Notes: generated from the sequence alone by a model not told the origin. A stretch of DNA of 32,861 nt from Candidatus Bathyarchaeota archaeon (GCA_029907045.1 JARYMR010000003.1:1-32861), one strand, 5' to 3'; positions 16,418 through 23,938 are shown, counted from the stretch's first letter. Numbers and translations are program-made.

Positions 16418-17170
16418 CTATAATATTCCAAAACCAGCTGGAGGTATGTCGCCTTTTACGACTGTTCCTGTTGCCCCATCTACTATTAGCTGGTAAGTTT
16501 TTCCCTTATACTCATACTTTATAAACCATATTGGAGCGTGAAGGTAAACTGCTTGGTTAACTTTTATTTCATTTTTTATTTCAATTATTTTATCAACATC
16601 TTGCTGGGCTAAGTATTTATGATGTTCCTCGATTTCCTCTTTCGTCTGCTCCAAAGCCTCGTCTTTGTCGATTTCGCTGTTTAATATTTTAGCATATCCT
16701 TCAATCTTCCTAAAGTCATAAGGAATTTTGCCTTCTAATGGCACATCGTATTCTTTTGTTGGGAATTCCGTTGCTTTCCTCGCCAAAATCAGCCAGTTAT
16801 ACTTTTTCTTAATTTGTCCTTCTTTGACGACGGCTGGTGTGATGCGTTCAAAAATTCCTTTATAAGTTGTTTCGGCTTCTGCAGTTATAATCCAGAAAGG
16901 TATGTAAATTAAAGACTTTTCTATGATTTTTGATTTTCGTGCAAGGTCTGGGGGTTTTAGAAAACCTGTGTTCATCCAACTTTTTACAACTTCTTCAATT
17001 TGCCCAGGGTCGTATTTGTTTAGTAGCATTGAATGTTCAAAGGTGAAGGCTTTTCCAGTTTCTATCACAACGGTGTAACCGCAGTATTTGCACGTGGCTA
17101 TTATTTCGCCAGGTTCAAAAGAGATTGGAGCGCCACAATTTGAACACCTAATTTCTTGCACTATTGACAT
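16418..17170 (-). CDS. Zinc-ribbon protein, smaller paralogue, unknown function
   Basis: The protein has 250 residues. An N-terminal zinc ribbon with Cys9, Cys12, Cys27 and Cys30 (CSNCGAP...CKYCGY) is followed by a YIPFWIITAEAETTYKG strand region and the ending APIWFIKYEYKGKTYQLIVDG. The ribbon has the same 15-residue spacing between inner cysteines as the larger paralogue at 14255-15451, and the endings align. PFWI/PIWF strands recall the ribbon protein of the Bacillus ydjFGHI operon, which also has an SPFH partner; that comparison is from memory of the family. The gene starts seven bases after the FAD oxidoreductase stop. Confidence 0.72.
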   Translation of the reverse strand: MSIVQEIRCSNCGAPISFEPGEIIATCKYCGYTVVIETGKAFTFEHSMLLNKYDPGQIEEVVKSWMNTGFLKPPDLARKSKIIEKSLIYIPFWIITAEAETTYKGIFERITPAVVKEGQIKKKYNWLILARKATEFPTKEYDVPLEGKIPYDFRKIEGYAKILNSEIDKDEALEQTKEEIEEHHKYLAQQDVDKIIEIKNEIKVNQAVYLHAPIWFIKYEYKGKTYQLIVDGATGTVVKGDIPPAGFGIL

Positions 17171-17177
17171 TTTTGTT

Positions 17178-18605
17178 TCACGCTTTCGGTTTTTCCCTCT
17201 TTATTATTTCTCGCGCCACCAAAACCCCAGAAGCAGAAGCTTGAACCAAGCCTCTGGTTACACCAGCCCCATCCCCTATGGTGAAGAGATTGTGGATTTT
17301 TGTTTCTAAACAACTACTTAGCTGCAGTTTGGAAGAATAAAATTTCACTTCCACCCCATAAAGAAGGGTGTCTCTTGAGTAAATGCCGGGTGAGATTTTG
17401 TCTAAGGCTTTAATCATTTCTCGTATATCAGAAAGATAGCGATAGGGCAAAACAAAACTTAGGTCGCCAGGCGTGGCGTTTTTTAATGTTGGAGTTATGA
17501 CGCTTCTTGAGATTCTTTCAGGCGTTGACCTTCTTCCAGCCTCTAAATCGCCGAGGCGCTGTATTATTACGCCTCCGCTTAGGAGGTTTGAAAGCCTTGC
17601 GAGGTATTTTCCGTAGGCTATGGGTTCTTTGAATGGTTCTGTGAAGGATGTGCTTACGAGGATGGCGAAGTTTGTGTTTTCTGTTTTTCTTTCTGCATAA
17701 CTTTGACCGTTTACCGTTAAAACGCCATTGTAGGATTCTGTTATAACTTCGCCGTATGGTGCAACACAGAAAGTGCGGACTTGGTCGTCGAAATGTTTTG
17801 AGTAATATATAAGTTTTGGCTCGTAAAGGATGCTTGTTAACTCTTCCATTACGGAAGCTAAAACTTCAACCCTTATTCCAACGTCAACAGGGTTGTTGAG
17901 AGTTTTTAAGCCTAATGCTTGGGCTTCTGATTGGAGCCATTCAGCTCCGCTTCTCCCAGGCGCCACAATCACATATTTTCCAAAAAACTTTTCGCCATTT
18001 ACGGTTTCAACGCCTTCGACGGTATCACCTTTCAATATGAGCCCTTTAACGTCAGTTTTTGGTTTGAATTCAACTTTAGTGTTTAGTTCTTGCCTCATTT
18101 TTCTGAGGGTTTGGGCGCATCTTTCTGTGCCCATGTGACGAATTTTTTGGCGGATAAGCTTCAACCCAGCCAAAGAAGCTTTTCGTTCAATTTCCTCCAC
18201 CTTTTCAATGTCTGCTCCATAACTGTATTCAGGTGCACCAAACTTTAGGTAAATTGAATCCACATAATTCACAAGTTCTTCAAGTTCCCTTGACGAAACA
18301 TATTGATTAAGCCAACCGCCAACCTCTGTGGATAGGGTGAGTTTGCCGTCACTAAAGGCTCCAGCGCCGCCCCATCCAGACAAAAGCAAGCATGGTTCGC
18401 AATGTACGCATTCAAATCCACGGCTTGCTGGACATTTGCGTTGGTTAATATCTGGACCCCTATCAAGTATGAGAACGTTTAGTTTGGTTTTTTCTGTAAG
18501 CTCCAAAGCCGAAAATATTCCTGCGGGTCCTGCTCCGACGATTATTATATCATACTTCAATGGTTTTGTCTCCTGAAGCCCAGAAGTAGATGGAGTAACT
18601 TGCAT
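17178..18605 (-). CDS. FAD-dependent dehydrogenase (COG2509-like)
   Basis: The protein has 475 residues. The FAD-binding GxGxxG (VGAGPAG at 24-29) is followed by the family-specific cysteine segment CVHCEPCLLLSGWGGAGAF. A second dinucleotide-type motif is YVIVAPGRSGAEWL, and the C-terminus has the FAD-closing TIGDGAGVTRGLVQA. The family is an uncharacterised group of FAD oxidoreductases related to 2,4-dienoyl/geranylgeranyl-type flavoproteins. The first 17 residues before KYDIIIVGAG are probably a flexible tail, or the start lies further in. It sits 21 bases after the cupin gene and 7 before the zinc-ribbon gene in the same orientation. Substrate unknown. Confidence 0.85.
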   Translation of the reverse strand: MQVTPSTSGLQETKPLKYDIIIVGAGPAGIFSALELTEKTKLNVLILDRGPDINQRKCPASRGFECVHCEPCLLLSGWGGAGAFSDGKLTLSTEVGGWLNQYVSSRELEELVNYVDSIYLKFGAPEYSYGADIEKVEEIERKASLAGLKLIRQKIRHMGTERCAQTLRKMRQELNTKVEFKPKTDVKGLILKGDTVEGVETVNGEKFFGKYVIVAPGRSGAEWLQSEAQALGLKTLNNPVDVGIRVEVLASVMEELTSILYEPKLIYYSKHFDDQVRTFCVAPYGEVITESYNGVLTVNGQSYAERKTENTNFAILVSTSFTEPFKEPIAYGKYLARLSNLLSGGVIIQRLGDLEAGRRSTPERISRSVITPTLKNATPGDLSFVLPYRYLSDIREMIKALDKISPGIYSRDTLLYGVEVKFYSSKLQLSSCLETKIHNLFTIGDGAGVTRGLVQASASGVLVAREIIKREKPKA

Positions 18606-18626
18606 ATATTTTTAGCGAACCAATAA

Positions 18627-18968
18627 TCATTTTTGCGTGTAGGGTATGAGACAGAGAAACTTCACAACTTTTGAACCAGTATTTTTGAATTGATGTTCCT
18701 CTTTAGGCGGAATAAAAATAACGTCGCCAGGCTTAAACTTGCTTTCTTCGCCTCCACTTTGTACTATGCCTTCGCCTTCTAAAATGAAAACTTCATGCTC
18801 CCAATCATGAGAATGCAAAGGACTGTGACCACCAGGCTCTATTTCAAAAAGTCTCATAGCAAAGTTTTCAGCGCCAATCTCTTTTGTTATAAGCCATCTA
18901 ACCTTCAACTTGAACGTCCCTTTTTCCGCATCCTTTGCTTCTACACTAGTGTAAGGAAAAATTTTCAT
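18627..18968 (-). CDS. Cupin-domain protein
   Basis: The protein has 113 residues forming one small beta-barrel. Cupin motif 1 is visible as GGHSPLHSHDWEHEVFILEGEG (histidines and glutamate for a metal) and motif 2 as PGDVIFIPPKEEHQFKN. Single-domain cupins of this kind bind a metal and a small molecule or act as isomerases or dioxygenases; none can be chosen here. It is the first gene of the minus-strand run leading into the FAD oxidoreductase. Confidence 0.85.
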   Translation of the reverse strand: MKIFPYTSVEAKDAEKGTFKLKVRWLITKEIGAENFAMRLFEIEPGGHSPLHSHDWEHEVFILEGEGIVQSGGEESKFKPGDVIFIPPKEEHQFKNTGSKVVKFLCLIPYTQK

Positions 18969-19103
18969 TTAAACCATCCTCAATCGAGATTTTATAAACA
19001 CACTTCTAAAAGGCACATATTAATCCTTTATGCTTCCTCTGGCGGGGAAGGATAAGGGGGCATTCGGCTGAAATTCAGAAAACAGTTTTTATGTGCAGTA
19101 ATT

Positions 19104-19113
19104 TTTTATATTT
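19104..19113 (+). promoter_or_regulatory. TATA box for the C11 peptidase gene
   Basis: The AT-rich stretch TTTTATATTT lies 34 bases upstream of the ATG at 19148. It is followed by a long purine-rich ribosome site, GGGAGGAAGGA, at 19134-19144, which fixes the start. Confidence 0.45.
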
Positions 19114-19147
19114 ATACGAGAACATAAAACAAAGGGAGGAAGGAAAT

Positions 19148-20293
19148 ATGAGAAAAAGAATGATTCTGCCCTTTGGACTTATCTTTGTGTTCATAATCCA
19201 GACATTTTTAGTTGTGGGTGTATCAGCTCGACCTAGTGCCCAGTGGACTTTCATGATCTATGTATGCGGTGACAACGACCTTGAAAAGTATTGGCCTGAT
19301 AAAAACCTGCCAGCACTCGAAAGCGTAGGCTCCACTGCCGATGTTCAATTCGTTGCTCTTGTAGATCTTAAAACACGGATGGAAGGGTGTCAGCTTCAAC
19401 ATGTTATGAAAGGTTATACGGAAGTTGTTGAGACTTATCCCGAACTGAACCTAGGAGACCCGCAAGTTTGCATAAGTTTTGTTAACAAAGTTAAACAGCT
19501 TTATCCAGCAACTAAGTACATTTTAGATTTTTGGAATCACGGCAATGGCTGGGACTACTTCTGCTATGATGAGAGTGCTAATGATTGGCTCATTTTGCCT
19601 GAGCTCCGCCAGATTGTGGAAGCGGTTGGCTACATTGATATCGTAGCTTTCGACGCTTGTGACATGAGTCAGATTGACGTGTATTATGAAATGTTCGGTC
19701 ATGTTGGCTACCTAGTAGGGTCGGAGGAAAGCGTGCCAGGAGATGGTTTCCCCTATGATACAAACGCTCAAGACCTTGTAAACAATCCGCTCCAAGATGC
19801 TCGAACATACGCTATTGAAATGGTAATCAATTACGGACAATATTATGCGGGTCAGGGAGGACTTCAATACGCAACTCTTTCAGCCATAGATGCAAACCAG
19901 CTATTAACCTTAAAAAACGCTTTCACTACATGGACATCGGAGATGTACGCCAACTTGGCTACACACAAGAAGAAATACACATCGGCACTTTCAAGCGCCA
20001 AAAAAATGTGGGCAACGAACTACTACGTGGACATGGGCGACTATATGGACAAACTCTTGAAACAGAATATACCGCCATCCTTAGTGACAGCAACACAGAA
20101 CGTCAAAAGTGCTCTAACCAATGCAGTCATAGCTTATTGGAATGGAAAGAAAATGGATGTGTGCCAAGGACTAACTTTTTACTGGGCCAAATCAAACTAC
20201 TGGAAGGACCCATGGCGCACACGTTACCTCACAGAGGTTAGCTGGGGACAGGTAACGGGTTGGGCAGCATTCCTAGATGCCTACTATGGATAG
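19148..20293 (+). CDS. Secreted clostripain-family (C11) cysteine peptidase
   Basis: The protein has 381 residues. Residues 1-28 are a signal peptide: MRKRM, then a hydrophobic core, then VSARPSA. The catalytic dyad of clan CD is visible as His131 in FWNHGNGWDYF and Cys171 in AFDACDMSQ. The N-terminal strand WTFMIYVCGDNDLE is typical of C11. I use ATG 19148 because a strong GGAGG-rich site precedes it; an upstream in-frame ATG at 19091 would spoil the signal peptide. There is no C-terminal anchor or repeat domain, so it is probably released. Such peptidases fit scavenging of extracellular protein. Confidence 0.88.
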   Translation: MRKRMILPFGLIFVFIIQTFLVVGVSARPSAQWTFMIYVCGDNDLEKYWPDKNLPALESVGSTADVQFVALVDLKTRMEGCQLQHVMKGYTEVVETYPELNLGDPQVCISFVNKVKQLYPATKYILDFWNHGNGWDYFCYDESANDWLILPELRQIVEAVGYIDIVAFDACDMSQIDVYYEMFGHVGYLVGSEESVPGDGFPYDTNAQDLVNNPLQDARTYAIEMVINYGQYYAGQGGLQYATLSAIDANQLLTLKNAFTTWTSEMYANLATHKKKYTSALSSAKKMWATNYYVDMGDYMDKLLKQNIPPSLVTATQNVKSALTNAVIAYWNGKKMDVCQGLTFYWAKSNYWKDPWRTRYLTEVSWGQVTGWAAFLDAYYG

Positions 20294-20320
20294 TGCAAAA
20301 CATCGAATGCCAAAACTATC

Positions 20321-20336
20321 TTCCTTTTTATTTTTA
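20321..20336 (+). terminator. T-rich stretch after the C11 peptidase gene
   Basis: The sequence TATCTTCCTTTTTATTTTT, ending near 20336 about 40 bases after the stop, is the kind of pyrimidine/T-rich run that ends archaeal transcripts without a hairpin. Confidence 0.3.
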
Positions 20337-20463
20337 GAATCTTGCCATTAAAAATGTTCAAATTAATCTTTTATGGCTTCTAATATATCAAAGTGGCGAT
20401 ATCTCCCGCAAAATCCTCCTCTTTTTTGTTGGTTTTCGTGGTGCGTGGGTTTCGTGTTCGCGT

Positions 20464-20499
20464 GTTCGCTTGTGTATATAAACGTTCATTGTTAGCGAA
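20464..20499 (-). promoter_or_regulatory. Second copy of the AbiE promoter/operator, downstream of the toxin gene
   Basis: Read on the minus strand this has TTCGCTA (20499-20493), ten bases, TTTATATA (20482-20475), five bases, then GCGAAC (20469-20464). The element upstream of the antitoxin gene has the same three blocks with the same two spacings. A further GTTCGC lies at 20456-20461. It would drive leftward transcription, where only an AAGAGGAGGA site at 20423-20414 and no credible ORF are seen. Confidence 0.55.
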
Positions 20500-20501
20500 C
20501 G

Positions 20502-21326
20502 CTATAGTTTTACAGCCGGTATTACGTTTTTTATGAAAGTGCTTGTTCTTGTGTATGCGTCTGCGTTGACGTTTGTGCCGACGAATCTGGAAACCGAGTG
20601 CACGCCATAAGAGTCAACTGTTCTGAAGGCTTGGTTTATTCTATTTAGGCTAAGGCGTATTGTTGCCTTTTCTTTTGTGGTTAGATTTGTTTTTCTGATG
20701 TAGTCTATGTATGCTTTTGAAGCTTTAATTGGGTTCCCTTTGTAATATCCTGTTATTGCGTAGATGTCATAGCTATCTTTGTCGTTTAGACGAGGAAGTG
20801 CGAGGCCTTTCATTGTTAATGCTCCAACAATGTTTGCCGTATAGACTGAGACTAAGATTTTACCGTTATTGGGCATGGTGGCTTCTATCTCATTTTTGCA
20901 TTTGAATTTGAAGACTATGCTTGAGCCTTCAATGAGGCATGCTGTGAGGTCGTTTTGCACTTTTATGAATGGAATTATTTGCTCTGCAGCTTCAGGTTCT
21001 GTTAGAAAATCTAAATTTATTGTGTATTCTTTTTTGTCGAGTGGCGAGGTGACTTTTTTCTCGAATCTGAAAGGATTAGGCGTTTCTTTGTAGCCCAGTT
21101 CCATTATTATTTGTCTGATGCTTTCATATCTCGTCATTATTGCTGGTTTGAGGACTAAGTCTATGTCTTTTGAGCCGCAGTGGTCAAAGTAGTTCCGTGT
21201 TAAGAAGTATGGCGCCCATCCTCCTGCTAAAACAAAATCATTTTTGTAGATTGCTAGTGCGGAGCAGAGTTCGGCAAGAGCTGATTTTGACGCTTCAGTT
21301 AGATTTCTATCATACATTTTGTTCAC
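20502..21326 (-). CDS. AbiEii-like nucleotidyltransferase toxin
   Basis: The protein has 274 residues and a pol-beta-type nucleotidyltransferase core: LAGGWAPYFL near residue 33 and KDIDLVL near 54 give the GG...DxD metal-binding motif, and TINLDFL supplies a third acidic position. This is the toxin layout of AbiE (type IV) systems, whose characterised members modify tRNA or other targets with nucleotides. It overlaps the upstream wHTH gene by 17 bases, as expected for a toxin translated with its antitoxin. It could instead be a plain nucleotidyltransferase of the DUF1814 group; the partner gene favours toxin. Confidence 0.75.
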   Translation of the reverse strand: MNKMYDRNLTEASKSALAELCSALAIYKNDFVLAGGWAPYFLTRNYFDHCGSKDIDLVLKPAIMTRYESIRQIIMELGYKETPNPFRFEKKVTSPLDKKEYTINLDFLTEPEAAEQIIPFIKVQNDLTACLIEGSSIVFKFKCKNEIEATMPNNGKILVSVYTANIVGALTMKGLALPRLNDKDSYDIYAITGYYKGNPIKASKAYIDYIRKTNLTTKEKATIRLSLNRINQAFRTVDSYGVHSVSRFVGTNVNADAYTRTSTFIKNVIPAVKL

Positions 21327-22011
21327 CTACAAGTGCTTTTCCCCATTTTTGTATTATGTGCGGGTATAGGCGTTCTGCTGCCTCCATTCCTCTTTGAGGA
21401 TAATTGTATAGGTCGACGTAGAGTTGGATGTCAGAAACTACATTTACTTTGCTAGAAGTGTTAGAGGGCGAGAGGCTGACTTTTTGCTGACCGTAGAACA
21501 CGCCTTCGTCGTAGGGTATGACGAATTTTACGTTTCCGCCTTTCGGGATTGGTTGAAGGTTTAGGTGTTCGGCTAGTGTTTTGGCATCTTCTTCGCCATA
21601 TACATATATGTGAATGTCAACTGGTCTGACATAGGGTGCTATGAGGTATGCTCCTGCCAAAACTGTTAACGCATAATGCTGACTTTTGAGTTGTGCAAGT
21701 TCTTTTATAAATTTGTCTATTTCACGTTCGAAAGTATAGTATTCTAGAAATTTGTTCATTCTGTCGTATTGATTATATGCCGCCCATCTTCGCAGTAGGG
21801 TTGTTGGATTTGTAGTTCTTATTTTGTAGTTCGTTGTTCGCGCGACATAGTCATACTGGATCAGAGTTGATATTACCGCGTGAGCATAGCCCGGAGAAAT
21901 ATTCACCTCTGTTGCTAAGCCTCGAATAGTCCATTCTTTTACCGGGTTCATTAATAGTGCTCTTATGACCCGTGTTGCTTTGGTTTCAAATATGTTGGAA
22001 ACTTGTCTCAT
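21310..22011 (-). CDS. AbiEi-like wHTH antitoxin/repressor
   Basis: The protein has 233 residues. The winged helix-turn-helix occupies about 10-62 (WTIRGLATEVNISPGYAHAVISTL). The remainder resembles the AbiEi C-terminal region with DIQLYVDLYNYPQRGMEAAERL, a characteristic ending of these antitoxins. In studied AbiE pairs the antitoxin represses its own promoter by binding inverted repeats, and the region just upstream contains a perfect 12-bp inverted repeat around the TATA box. The ATG is 24 bases from the TATA box, so the mRNA is probably leaderless. Confidence 0.77.
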   Translation of the reverse strand: MRQVSNIFETKATRVIRALLMNPVKEWTIRGLATEVNISPGYAHAVISTLIQYDYVARTTNYKIRTTNPTTLLRRWAAYNQYDRMNKFLEYYTFEREIDKFIKELAQLKSQHYALTVLAGAYLIAPYVRPVDIHIYVYGEEDAKTLAEHLNLQPIPKGGNVKFVIPYDEGVFYGQQKVSLSPSNTSSKVNVVSDIQLYVDLYNYPQRGMEAAERLYPHIIQKWGKALVGEQNV

Positions 22012-22021
22012 GTTTGAAATA

Positions 22022-22064
22022 GTTGTTCGCTATGATATATAAATATTCGCTAATAGCGAACAAC
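22022..22064 (-). promoter_or_regulatory. Promoter and inverted-repeat operator of the AbiE pair
   Basis: GTTGTTCGCTAT (22022-22033) and ATAGCGAACAAC (22053-22064) are perfect 12-base inverted arms. Between them lies TATATAAA (22036-22043), which reads TTTATATA on the minus strand, 24 bases before the ATG. A third half-site makes TTCGCTA-A-TAGCGAA at 22046-22060. Repressor binding here would cover the TATA box. Confidence 0.75.
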
Positions 22065-22114
22065 CTTCACTTCGCGCTCCTAACATATTACGAATTTAAA
22101 ATGGAATTGTTTGT

Positions 22115-22138
22115 TTCTGTTAACAACAACTAACAGAA
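22115..22138. repeat. 8-bp inverted repeat beside the recombinase remnant
   Basis: TTCTGTTA and TAACAGAA are separated by ACAACAAC (8 bases). The geometry is that of a tyrosine-recombinase core site, and it lies about 100 bases upstream of the recombinase fragment. It may equally be a chance hairpin. Confidence 0.35.
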
Positions 22139-22231
22139 TAAACGTGCACTAAAGGTTATATAAAATGTTGATGTTAGAAATTGAACTAAAGTTTTATGGT
22201 TGCATATTTGTAATACTGAAAAAATTTAAAG

Positions 22232-22684
22232 GTGCCTTGGATAATTTATTTTAGTTACTGCACAAGACTCTCACTGTTCTTAGTAGTAGGTATACTTGAC
22301 AATCTTCCAAGAAAAACAGATAAAGTCTGGGCAACGCTCTACAGTCTAAAATCCAACGTCTACAAAACACGGAAGAGTCTAGCATTCAAACTCCAAAATC
22401 CAAGGTTAAAAGAGATAGGCTTGCATACATTTCGGCACTGGAAAGCCACCATGGAATACCATAAAACAAGGGACATACTGCATGTGCAACAATTACTTGG
22501 TCACCGCGACTTAAGGAATACATTGATCTACATCAACTTGGAGAAAGTGCTGTTCCAAAACACAGATGATGAATTTCATGTAAAAGTTGCTCAGAGTTTA
22601 GACGAAGCTTGCAAGCTGCTTGAAGTTGGCTTTGAATACGTAACAGACATGAACGGAGCCAAACTTTTCAGAAAGCGAAAGTAG
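22232..22684 (+). pseudogene. Tyrosine recombinase (integrase) C-terminal remnant
   Basis: The open frame of 150 codons matches only the C-terminal half of an archaeal XerC/D-type integrase, from about residue 22 (NLPRKTDKVWATLYSLK). The conserved HTFRHWKATMEYH gives the HxxR box, LLGHRDLRNT the second histidine, and TLIYI the nucleophilic tyrosine. The catalytic first arginine and the whole SAM-like N-terminal domain are missing. The apparent GTG start and first 20 residues (PWIIYFSYCTRLS) do not resemble the family. It is a relic of a mobile element, next to the AbiE pair. Confidence 0.78.
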
Positions 22685-22700
22685 TCTTTTATGCTCACGG

Positions 22701-22988
22701 TTAGTCTTTTATTGCCTCCAAAAGGCTCATTACGTTCCATAATTTTACTCGAGTGTAAGGTGGCATATTCGGGTCCTGCAAAATCTCATCCAGAATTGAT
22801 ATGGCGTTTGAGGCTCTAACTGCAGGCGTAAACTCTGTCGTTTGCAAAGCATCCATGGAATCTTTGGCTGCTCTCCTAATGTTTCGTGGCGTAGTATTAT
22901 CTTCAGAAACAGCGCTTAACACAGCCAATGCTTGTTTAATTCTTTCCTCATACTCTTCAAGCTTCTTCTTCCTAACCACAACAGCCAC
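22701..22988 (-). CDS. UPF0147 family protein
   Basis: The protein has 95 residues, entirely helical. The block DNTTPRNIRRAAKDSMDAL followed by RASNAISILDEI is typical of this archaea-specific family, present in nearly all archaea; its function is unknown. The start is GTG. It is divergent from the p27-like gene across 65 bases and convergent with the recombinase remnant across 16 bases, marking the return to core genes. Confidence 0.88.
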   Translation of the reverse strand: MAVVVRKKKLEEYEERIKQALAVLSAVSEDNTTPRNIRRAAKDSMDALQTTEFTPAVRASNAISILDEILQDPNMPPYTRVKLWNVMSLLEAIKD

Positions 22989-23053
22989 CCCACATAATTT
23001 TCAATAATAAGTTATTATAGGCTTTTATACTATTCTATTGGAGGCTAAAACTC

Positions 23054-23416
23054 TTGCCAAAAGAAAAAACCGAAGAAAAGCACGTCAAAAGAATGGCTGA
23101 TCTGCTACGCCAAGGGTCAACTCTCACAGACTTGGCTTGCCCCGCTTGTGCTTCTCCACTTTTTAAGCTAAAAAGCGGTGACTTATGGTGTGCAAAATGC
23201 GAAAAGAAGGTTATTGTGGTGAAGGAGGGAGAAGAGCCGAAAATAACAAGTTCTATGGTCTTAGACGCTATGGAGGCTACGCTTTTAACAAAGATACAAG
23301 AGATACAAAACAAAATGCAAGGCGAACAGAACATAGAGGAACTTCAAAAACTTGGCAGGGCGCTTTCCGATTTGTTGGAAAATCTTGAAAAGCTAAGAAA
23401 GGTTAAAAGGTTTTAG
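23054..23416 (+). CDS. Autoantigen p27 (Sjogren/scleroderma antigen 1)-family zinc-ribbon protein
   Basis: The protein has 120 residues: a helical KRMADLLRQGSTLTDLACPAC start and one zinc ribbon (CPAC...CAKC at about 29-32 and 46-49), then a C-terminal helix (NIEELQKLGRALSDLLENLEKL). The start is TTG with GGAGG nine bases upstream. Archaeal members are small, conserved and of unknown role, probably nucleic-acid or ribosome associated. It is followed after 12 bases by an unknown gene, likely cotranscribed. Confidence 0.82.
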   Translation: MPKEKTEEKHVKRMADLLRQGSTLTDLACPACASPLFKLKSGDLWCAKCEKKVIVVKEGEEPKITSSMVLDAMEATLLTKIQEIQNKMQGEQNIEELQKLGRALSDLLENLEKLRKVKRF

Positions 23417-23428
23417 GCGAAAAGGCAC

Positions 23429-23938
23429 ATGCTTGGGTTTTACGAAAATTTTCCCCAAAAAGTCCATAAAACAGCCCATTTCACCACTTCAATTTCAAAC
23501 AAAAGATTACAACAAACCCTAATACGCGTACTCCAACAAATAAATACTAAACCTTTCAAATTAGAAGAGATCGCAGACCCATCAATTCCTCAATGCACAG
23601 TACTTTTCGAGTTTGGAATAGCTGAAGCCAACACCTTCAACTTTCTAAGCAACGAAGAAACAAATAAAGCGCTAAAAGCCATAAACAAAAACCAATTCCA
23701 ACTTATGGATTTCTTCTGCGCCATCCGCTACTACAAGACAGAAAATGAACAGAAAAAGCCCTTGAAATTCGATTACTACATGATACGCTTCATATTCAAC
23801 AAAAACTATGTGGAAACACAAGTTTTCCATGAAAGAGGACCAAGATACATATCCCCAAACGACATAGTCAAACTTGTTTTTGACAAAATTAACGAAGCTT
23901 TTTCGAGGAAAATACTAAAAGCCCTTCAGCCCTCTTAG
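23429..23938 (+). CDS. Conserved-looking protein of unknown function
   Basis: The protein has 169 residues. I do not recognise a family. It appears soluble and mixed alpha/beta, with KFDYYMIRFIFNKNYVETQVFHERGPRYISP as alternating strands and IVKLVFDKINEAFSRKIL as a C-terminal helix. It has two cysteines and no motif suggestive of catalysis. ATG 23429 follows the p27-like stop by 12 bases with a weak GGC upstream. Its last four bases overlap the end of the convergent tmk gene. Codon use is like that of its neighbours, so it is probably a real gene. Confidence 0.65.
   Translation: MLGFYENFPQKVHKTAHFTTSISNKRLQQTLIRVLQQINTKPFKLEEIADPSIPQCTVLFEFGIAEANTFNFLSNEETNKALKAINKNQFQLMDFFCAIRYYKTENEQKKPLKFDYYMIRFIFNKNYVETQVFHERGPRYISPNDIVKLVFDKINEAFSRKILKALQPS

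Noticed and set aside
20388..20411. Seven-codon frame starting TTG after the AAGAGGAGGA site on the minus strand
   Set aside because: The spacing from ribosome site to TTG is only two bases and the peptide is too short to support.
22164..22253. Short ORF beginning ATG after GGTTATATAAA upstream of the recombinase remnant
   Set aside because: About 29 codons with no similarity I recognise and no ribosome site; it overlaps the remnant frame.
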